In this document: piece after piece, positions 57,946-64,000 of the stretch
Layout of the letters: each line of letters begins with the position of its first letter
Numbering within the stretch: position 1 is the first letter of the stretch
Assembly: GCA_050084985.1 (NCBI GenBank)
Contig: JBITNC010000001.1
Location: forward strand, 179,056,001 to 179,120,000
Origin: Nageia nagi
Taxonomy: Eukaryota; Pinophyta
Direction: 5' to 3'
Length of the DNA: 64,000 bases
Translations under genes and position numbers: made by a program
The notes under the pieces: generated by a model
Databases searched by the model: none
The model's input: only the letters and a program-made list of their open reading frames with translations
What the model was told of the DNA's origin: nothing

Positions 57946-58609
57946 AACATCCAGCAAGCGAGACAAAGAGTCCGAAATTAATAGAAATATCATTATGAAG
58001 AAGACAAAGAGTTCAGAATTAACAGAAATATCATTATGAAGAAGACAAAGAGTTCGGAATTATTAGAAATAATTAGATACTGTCAAATCTTCGAAATTAG
58101 TGGAGAAAGAGGTACATTTGTCTAAATTGAGCAAAGGAGCATTCGTCAGTTACAATAGATGCAAACTCAGTTAGTGAAATCCCTTTGGTGTAGGAGCAGT
58201 TTCAAACAAGGATTATTTTTAGTTTGTTTTTGATAACGTGTAATTATAGGAACAGATACTCGGGGGTTTTTCTTGATGCGTAACATTTTTCTTGGGATGA
58301 AAAAAAGAGTGTGATGAGATGGCGTGTAGTAGTGCGCAAAGAGAAGTGTGAATAGTAAAGGGCCGGAGTGGAGGCAATAGTGTGGATGAGATGTGCATGT
58401 AGAGAAGTGTGAGAGAGGAGGTGATAGTGTGGAAGAGGGGAGTATCGGGAGAAGGTGAAGTGAGCAAATGAATATGTAGAGAGTATAGTGATTGTTTAAC
58501 TGTGTTACTTTGGAGCTGTGTGCAGAGAATGAACAGTGAGCATTAGAGCTAGACCATTGAGGGTCTTCTAGAACTGTATTCGGTCATTCCTTTTGAATGT
58601 TGTATCAAG

Positions 58610-58880
58610 TTGGTGCTTGATAGCTGGAGTTGGTGCTCCAAGCAGTAGGTGCTACTATTTCTAAAGTGGTAGTTGGTGCTACCCTTCACAGTTGGTGCTA
58701 TGAATTTGAGAGCTAGAGTTGGTGCTCCAAGCAGTAGGTGCTGCTATTCTCAAAGTGGTAGTTGGTGCTACCCTTCATAGTTGGTGCTGTGAATTTGAGA
58801 GCTCGAGTTGGTGCTCCAAGCAGTAGGTGCTGCTATTCTCAAAGTGGTAGTTGGTGCTACCCTTCACAGTTGGTGTTGTG
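58610..58880. repeat. 89-bp tandem repeat in S LTR, three copies
   Basis: GAGTTGGTGCTCCAAGCAGT starts at 58627, 58716 and 58805. TTGGTGCT occurs several times per unit. Confidence 0.93.
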
Positions 58881-59110
58881 AATCTGTAAGCTTTCTTTAA
58901 TGGCTAGATTTGGATTGGTGTCCAAGCAGTCATTTTCGGGGATGTAGCCAATCTGGTGAACCTCGTTACATCTGGTGTTGTGTGATGTACTGGTGTGCTT
59001 GCTCATTTTTCTCTGGCTTTTAATTTGTCTTTATTTAAGAAGATTGGATAGTGATTATTTTTATATACACTGATTCACCCCCCCCTCTCAGTGTCACTCG
59101 AAGTACAACA

Positions 59111-59125
59111 ATTGGTATCAGAGAC
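59111..59125 (+). other. Primer binding site of element S
   Basis: ATTGGTATCAGAGAC directly after the LTR; TGGTATCAGAG matches the initiator tRNA-Met site. Confidence 0.9.
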
Positions 59126-59173
59126 GGTTCCTACTTAGGCTATAACAGCTAAGGAGATCCTGGTAGTGGCACT

Positions 59174-61573
59174 ATGGCAAGCAGAGAAGGTTTCTCATCT
59201 AGCAAGGCACCTCTCTTTGATGGAAACAATTATGCTTTCTGTAAAATTCGAATGAAGACTTATCTCAGTGCATTGGGTTTTAGTACTTGGGATGCTGTTA
59301 AAAGGGGTTACACTCCTCCCCCTATAAGTCCTTCAAATGAAACAGAAAGAAAGGCATTTGAATGTGATGCAAAAGCAAGAAATGCTCTAATGTGTGGTCT
59401 TGTGGATAGTGAACTGGTGAAAGTTATGGCATGCAAATCTGCAAATGAAATATGGAATAAGTTGAAGAGCATTCACGAAGGAGATGATAAAGTCAAGGAA
59501 GCAAAACTCCAAATTCATAGAACTCAATTTGAAGTTCTAAAGATGAATGAAGATGAAACCATTGAAGCATACATGTTGAGAGTAAATGAAATTACTAATG
59601 CAATCAGAGGTCTTGGGGAAGAAATTGAAGATCATGTCATCGTAAAAAAGGTACTGCGATCTCTCACATCTCGCTTTGATTCAAAGGTGTCTGCTATTGA
59701 AGAAGCAAAAAATTTGAAAACTTTCAGCATGGATGAAATGCATGGATCACTGACTGCTTATGAAATGAGGATCGGAAAAGCAAAGCATTCAGAAAAGGAA
59801 GCAGCGTTTAAAGCCAACAACAGTACCAAAGCCAAAATAGATTCTGACGATGAGGAACAATCTGATGAAGCAGAAGCAAATTTTGTTAGAAAGCTAAAAA
59901 GGGGAAAAGGTAAATATGAAGGCAAGCTGCCATTTAAATGTTTTAACTGTGGTGGTATTGGTCATTTCATTTCAAAATGTCCATATAGAAAAACTGATAA
60001 AGATGATCAAGAATCATATTTTGAGAAAAATCACAAAATGAAATCTCATGCTCGAAACAAAAGGTCAAATAGACAGAACTTCATATCTAGAAATAAAGGC
60101 TCCACTGATGATGATTCCAGTAATGAATCAGAAAAAGAATCCAATGGAGCATTGTTTATGGCATTTGAAGAGAAACCGAATGTAGAGAATCAAAATGCCC
60201 AAGAACATAAAAAGGAAGAGACGGATGAAGAAAATGATTGTGAGATTGAGTTTGATCTTGAAGAAGAACTAATAACAGCATTGAATGAACTAAATAAAGA
60301 AGTAAAGAAAAACAAGAAACTCTCAAAAAGGTTTGATGATGCAAATAATATTATAGAAACCTTAAAAATAGAAGTGGAAGAATCTAAGAGGATAAATGAG
60401 AGTTTGGAGGAACAGCTTCTTGTGAAAGTTCAAAATTGCAGTAAGCTTGAAGAGGAAATAACTGGGCTACGTATGCAACTAGAGGAAGTCACTAAGAAAA
60501 TCCGCTCTTTTGAATATCTAGAAGAAAGGTCGACTAAACTCAGTGAAATCATTAACAGTCAAAGAATGTTTTCTGATAAATTTGGTCTGGGATATGAACA
60601 AGGACAATCTTCCAATGACATAAAAAGGGAAAACACAAAAGAAACCAAGAAGATGGAAGATAGCTCAGGACTGGAGGATGATGGCTTCACTCAAGTGCAT
60701 TCCAGAAGAAGACCCTATGCAAGACCAAGAAGCACTCAGCAATATAACAGATACATCCATCCCTTCAATGGATACTGTTTCAAATGCAATGCGTATGGAC
60801 ACAAAATTTCTGAATGTAAGTATAATATCACTCCAAGAACCTTTGTTACTAGGAATGCATTCGGCCCACTAATGGAGTATCCTGTTGAGTGTTACAACTG
60901 TCATGAATATGGACACATTGCCCGATTCTGCAGACATAATCATGGCATGAGGTTCTTTCCATCGAGACAATTTCCTTCCGTAAGACAGAATAAACAGTTT
61001 CACAGTAGTCATCCACAAGAAGAAGAAAAGTATAATAAAAAACAAGAAGCTGAAACAAAAGTAAAACAAGTCTGGAAAGAAAAGGAGAAACTCAGAGAGG
61101 ATAAAGAGTCTTTAATTGTTCAAACAGTATTAAAAGCTCAAGACAAACCATCACCATGGATATTAGACAGCGGATGCTCAAGTCACATGACAGGTGACAA
61201 GAAGAAATTTCAAAAACTACAGGAATATGAAGGTGGGTCAGTAAGATTTGGAAACAATGATGGCACACAGATCATCGGCAAAGGAACAGTCAAAATAAAT
61301 GATGGAAACATCAGATCCGAAGAGGTATTATTTGTTGTGGGACTGAAGCATAATTTGTTGAGCATCAGTCAAATATGTGATAAAGGACATGATGTAATTT
61401 TCAAAAAGCATGGTTGTGAGATCCGAAGGGCCAATAGTGGTAGACTTGTAGCAGTTGGTACAAGAACCTGTGATAATTTATACACCTTATCAGATATTTC
61501 AGAGGGATCATGTCTTCTAGGCAAGAAGAGTGATGATTGGCTATGGCATAAGAGCAGTAAGAGATATGCCTAG
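59174..61573 (+). CDS. Gag-protease polyprotein of element S
   Basis: A 799-codon open frame 49 bp after the primer site. Residues 1-210 are copia Gag (LFDGNNYAFCKIRMKTYL at the start, IWNKLKSIHEGDDKVKEAKL near 97-116). Knuckle 1 is CFNCGGIGHFISKC (C256, C259, H264, C269). A coiled coil follows at about 360-465 and FGLGYEQ near 470, a Sirevirus mark. Knuckles 2 and 3 are CFKCNAYGHKISEC (535-548) and CYNCHEYGHIARFC (573-586). The protease follows with the catalytic DSG at 665-667 in WILDSGCSSHMTG. The frame runs to LWHK near the pre-integrase finger, then ends on seven residues read across a deletion. Gag would form the particle and package RNA, and the protease would cut the polyprotein. ATG at 59174 is the first in frame after the primer site. 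No internal stop is seen, so this product could be made. The plus-strand frame 60678-60872 and the minus-strand frames over this gene are shadows. Confidence 0.92.
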   Translation: MASREGFSSSKAPLFDGNNYAFCKIRMKTYLSALGFSTWDAVKRGYTPPPISPSNETERKAFECDAKARNALMCGLVDSELVKVMACKSANEIWNKLKSIHEGDDKVKEAKLQIHRTQFEVLKMNEDETIEAYMLRVNEITNAIRGLGEEIEDHVIVKKVLRSLTSRFDSKVSAIEEAKNLKTFSMDEMHGSLTAYEMRIGKAKHSEKEAAFKANNSTKAKIDSDDEEQSDEAEANFVRKLKRGKGKYEGKLPFKCFNCGGIGHFISKCPYRKTDKDDQESYFEKNHKMKSHARNKRSNRQNFISRNKGSTDDDSSNESEKESNGALFMAFEEKPNVENQNAQEHKKEETDEENDCEIEFDLEEELITALNELNKEVKKNKKLSKRFDDANNIIETLKIEVEESKRINESLEEQLLVKVQNCSKLEEEITGLRMQLEEVTKKIRSFEYLEERSTKLSEIINSQRMFSDKFGLGYEQGQSSNDIKRENTKETKKMEDSSGLEDDGFTQVHSRRRPYARPRSTQQYNRYIHPFNGYCFKCNAYGHKISECKYNITPRTFVTRNAFGPLMEYPVECYNCHEYGHIARFCRHNHGMRFFPSRQFPSVRQNKQFHSSHPQEEEKYNKKQEAETKVKQVWKEKEKLREDKESLIVQTVLKAQDKPSPWILDSGCSSHMTGDKKKFQKLQEYEGGSVRFGNNDGTQIIGKGTVKINDGNIRSEEVLFVVGLKHNLLSISQICDKGHDVIFKKHGCEIRRANSGRLVAVGTRTCDNLYTLSDISEGSCLLGKKSDDWLWHKSSKRYA

Positions 61574-61868
61574 TATCAGCAAACCAGCAAATGATATTTG
61601 TGATTCATGCCAAAAAAAAAAAAAAAAGGAAAGCAAACTCGGGCAAAGTTTAAAGTGAAAGAATATCACACAAGCAGACCATTGGAAATCATACACACCG
61701 ACCTATGCGGACCAATGGGAACACAAAGTGTCAATGGAGATAAGTATTTTATTATGTTCATAGATGATTATTCAAGAATGACCTGGGTGTAATTTTTGAA
61801 ACATAAATCTGAAGCTTTTGAAATGTTCAAAGCATTTAAAAATCAAATAGAAAATCAGATAGAGAGGA
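61550..61868 (+). pseudogene. Element S integrase N-terminal remnant
   Basis: After LWHK a deletion removes the histidine half of the HHCC finger; RDMPSISKPANDICDSC resumes in another frame at about 61559. A run of 16 A (61612-61627) then shifts the frame, and KGKQTRAKFK continues in frame 61607-61792 with HTDLCGPMG (first catalytic aspartate) and FIDDYSRMTWV. A TAA stop follows at 61790-61792, then FLKHKSEAFEMFKAF. The core ends near 61860 at the large deletion. The second aspartate and the glutamate of the active site are gone. Confidence 0.85.
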
Positions 61869-61994
61869 GAAGTACAGTTGGATTTTGTTCCAACCACAGA
61901 GCTAGTAGCAGACATCTTTACAAAGCCTTTGCCCAAAGACGTCTTCGAAAATCTTCGAAACAAGCTAGGAGTTGTTTTCCTTCCCAAGCATTAG
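61860..61994 (+). pseudogene. Element S RNase H C-terminal tail
   Basis: From 61863 the frame reads [19 protein letters not shown] then [19 protein letters not shown] and stops at 61992-61994, the standard end of copia RNase H ([10 protein letters not shown]). It is joined directly to integrase core sequence at an A/G-rich junction (61853-61871), so the rest of integrase, all reverse transcriptase and most RNase H are missing. The frame differs from that of the integrase remnant. Confidence 0.88.
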
Positions 61995-62222
61995 CTAGTT
62001 CTGGATGTCACATTCTCAGGGGGAGTGTTTAATTTTTTCCTTCCTATATTGCTTCTGTGTATCTTGTTCTTGTATACATACTACTGATTTCCTGAGAATG
62101 TCATGCATGGACTCAGGGGGAGTCTGTAAATGCCCTTTGTTATTATTGACAAAGGGGGAGAGAAATGTCCCGATGCAGGTGTCTGATCAAGTGGTGTTGC
62201 CAACAATTCCAAAGGGGGAGAT
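61995..62222 (+). other. Element S 3' region with four polypurine tracts
   Basis: AGGGGGAG at 62018-62025 and 62115-62122, AAAGGGGGAG at 62151-62160 and 62211-62220. The last one, next to the LTR, is the expected plus-strand primer. Multiplied polypurine tracts are known from Sireviruses. Confidence 0.88.
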
Positions 62223-62680
62223 TGTTGAGTATGTGTGATTGTAATTGTTGTCAACAAGGTTTTGATCAGGTTCCGAAGGTTTGACTAGGTTCCAGAGGTG
62301 AAGTGTGATTGTAATTGTTGTCAACAAGGTTTTGATCAGGTTCTGGAGGTTTGACCGGGTTCTGGAGGTGAAGTGTGATTGTAATTGTTGTTAACAAGGT
62401 GTTGATCGGGTTCCGGAGGTTTGACCGAGTTTCGGAGGTGAAGTGTGATTGTAATTATTGTTAACCAGGTGTTGATCGGGTTCCGGAGGTTTGACCACAT
62501 TTCGGAGGTGAAGTGTGATTATAATTATTGTTAACAAGGTGTTGATCGGGTTCCGAAGGTTTGACCGAGTTCTGGAGGTGAAGTGTGATTGTAATTGTTG
62601 TTAACAAGATGTTGATCGAGTTTCGGAGGTTTGACCGAGTTCCGGAGGTGATGAGTGATTGTAATGTTGTCAACATGTGA
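62223..62680. repeat. 70-bp tandem array in S 3' LTR
   Basis: Unit anchors at 62231, 62301, 62371, 62441, 62511, 62581 and 62651, the same seven as in the 5' copy. TTGACC, or TTGACT in the first unit, is in all six spacers. Confidence 0.93.
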
Positions 62681-64000
62681 TTTTGGTAAAGCCGGGGTTA
62701 GTAAACAAAGCGTTCCGGAAGAGATGATGTCAGCGATTTTGGGCCTTCACTCAAAACCGGAGTCCGAAAGTGATGAGGTAAGCAAGGAGTGATCAAAGAG
62801 CCGGAGCCAGCGAGTAAAACATTTCAGAAGTAAGAGATGACATCACGGGGAGAACGATGTTCACATTTGTGAATAGAACCAGGTTCTGGAGATGATGAGG
62901 TCAGCAAAGAATGATCAAAGAGCCGGAGTCAGCGAATAAAGCATTCCAGAATGCAAAGATAAGATCGGCAAAGAGAGATTGAAATTTCGAAGTCCATAAA
63001 GTAAATGTACCAGAAGTAAAATGTTCCGAATTAAAAAGATGACATCACAGAGGATAAGATAGTCAAGTTTTGGTAAAGACCAGAGTCCGGAGATAAAGGT
63101 CCAGAGATAAAGGTCTGGAGATGATGACATCATGCGAGAAGCATTTTTACTCTACTACCGGAGTCCAGAGATGATGACATCATGGTGGAGGTGTTGAAAA
63201 GTCCAGAGATAAACGTTCAGAGATAAAAGTCCAGAGACAAAAGTCTGGAGATAAAGGTTCAGAGATGATGACATCATGCGGGAAGCATTTTTACTCTACT
63301 ACCGGAGTCCGGAGATGATGACATCATGGTGTAAGTGTTTAAAAGTTCGGAGACAAAAAGTCTAGAGATAAAGGTCCAGAGATGATGACATCATGTGGGA
63401 AGCATTTTACTCTGCTTTCAGAGTTCAGAGATGATGACATCACGCTGTATACAATAAACATCCGGCAAGCGAGATAAAGAGTCCAGAATTAACAGAAATA
63501 TCATTATGAAGAAGACAAAGAGTCCGGAATTAACAGAAATATCATTATGAAGAAGATAAAGAGTCCGGAATTATCAAAAATAATCAGATACTGTCAAATC
63601 TCCAAAATTAGTGGAGAAAGAGGTACATTTGTCTAAATTGAGCAAAGGAGCGTTCGTCAGTTACAACAGATGCAGACTCAGTTAGTGAAATCCCTTTGGT
63701 GTAGGAGCAGTTTCAAACAAGGATGATTTTTAGTTTGTTTTTGATAACGTGTAATTATAGGAATAGATACTTGGGGGTTTTTCTTGATGCGTAACATTTT
63801 TCTTGGGATGAAAAAAAGAGTGTGATGAGATGGCGTGTAGTAGTGCGCAAAGAGAAGTGTGAATAGTAAAGGGCCGGAGTGGAGGCAATAGTGTGGATGA
63901 GATGTGCGTGTAGAGAAGTGCGAGAGAGGAGGTGATAGTGTGGAAGAGGGGAGTATCGGGAGAAGGTGAAGTGAGCAAACGAATATGCAGAGAGTATAGT
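62223..64000 (+). repeat. Element S 3' LTR, incomplete
   Basis: 1778 bp matching 56713-58489. The last about 620 bp, including the 89-bp repeats and LTR end, lie beyond the window. Differences from the 5' copy are mostly C/T and G/A changes, often at CG (for example TGACGTCA at 57328 is TGACATCA here). Confidence 0.93.

Larger units (their letters stand above)
56713..59110 (+). repeat. Element S 5' LTR, 2398 bp
   Basis: Starts TGTTGAGTATGTGTG and ends GTACAACA, with a TGTTG/CAACA inverted end. It contains a 70-bp array, a TGACRTCA cluster, a TATA-like box near 57937 and three 89-bp units. It matches 62223-64000 over its first 1777 bp, with only about one base of length difference. Confidence 0.93.
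56713..64000 (+). mobile_element. Sirevirus-type copia element S, pol-deleted, 3' end beyond window
   Basis: 5' LTR 56713-59110, primer site, a Gag-protease frame (59174-61573), collapsed integrase and RNase H remains (61550-61994), four polypurine-like tracts and the 3' LTR from 62223, cut by the window end. The internal part is 3.1 kb, while autonomous copia elements normally have 4-5 kb or more and Sireviruses longer still. Three features point to the Sirevirus lineage of plant copia elements: a long Gag with a coiled coil and several knuckles, a GLGY box after the coil, and repeated polypurine tracts. The LTRs are about 95% alike by eye, the youngest element here. Confidence 0.92.

Noticed and set aside
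58219-58467. 82-codon minus frame, nearly the same at 63730-63978
   Set aside because: Conserved only because the two LTRs are copies of each other; the composition is low-complexity Ser, Leu and Thr.
60849-61069. Minus-strand frames of 66 and 69 codons
   Set aside because: Antisense shadows of the third knuckle and the protease linker of element S.
59174-61573. Element S as a fully autonomous, active copy
   Set aside because: Integrase active-site residues and all reverse transcriptase are deleted; only Gag and protease are open.

Overview
The window is repeat-dense plant nuclear DNA, strongly AT-rich, with no host gene, tRNA, rRNA or CRISPR array that I can support. Everything recognisable is a transposable element: LTR retrotransposons of Ty1/copia and Ty3/gypsy type (tRNA-type primer sites, gag knuckles, plant-type integrase and reverse transcriptase), one plant L1-type LINE, one Mutator-like MITE and plant mobile domain (PMD) coding remains. 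The depth of nesting and the absence of genes over 64 kb suggest a large-genome seed plant. A conifer or other gymnosperm is plausible, but the species cannot be fixed from this sequence.

Layout. 1-6700: remains of an element with a PMD-like pseudogene on the minus strand, a probable LTR with a 57-bp tandem array, then unassigned decayed sequence. 6700-20100: a minus-strand gypsy element (called E here: protease piece, gag, primer site, long LTR with 350-bp repeats), split inside its protease by a complete 9.2-kb minus-strand LTR element (element P, 6919-16094) with an exact 5-bp target duplication. P has gag, no recognisable pol and an antisense PMD reading frame. 20100-23380: fragments of another minus-strand gypsy element (C) with the integrase C-terminus. 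23382-43132: a plus-strand copy of LTR family A; its LTR is split by an 822-bp MITE with a 9-bp target duplication, and its leader is split by gypsy element B (25142-42491). B is itself split inside its second RNase H by copia element F (30599-39001, minus). 43133-43393 is a fragment of a B-family LTR. 43394-54346 is a minus-strand family A element containing a full-length LINE (44262-49939, target duplication about 11-13 bp). Its right LTR is cut at 54347 by a second B-family gypsy (B2, minus). The B2 integrase is in turn cut at 56713 by the youngest element, a Sirevirus-type copia element (S) that runs off the window end.

Element S holds the only long open frame in the window: 799 codons of Gag plus protease. 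Most of integrase and all of reverse transcriptase are deleted, so S would depend on enzymes from elsewhere. Its 2.4-kb LTRs carry six to seven 70-bp units, nearly all with a W-box core, a cluster of TGACRTCA motifs ahead of a TATA-like box, and three 89-bp units. All other coding remains are broken by stops and frameshifts. Many of the stops are TAG where the family has glutamine (CAG) or tryptophan, as expected from decay of methylated cytosine.

Order of events read from the nesting: C is older than A(+). A(+) is older than both the MITE and B, and B is older than F. On the right side, A(-) is older than both the LINE and B2, and B2 is older than S.
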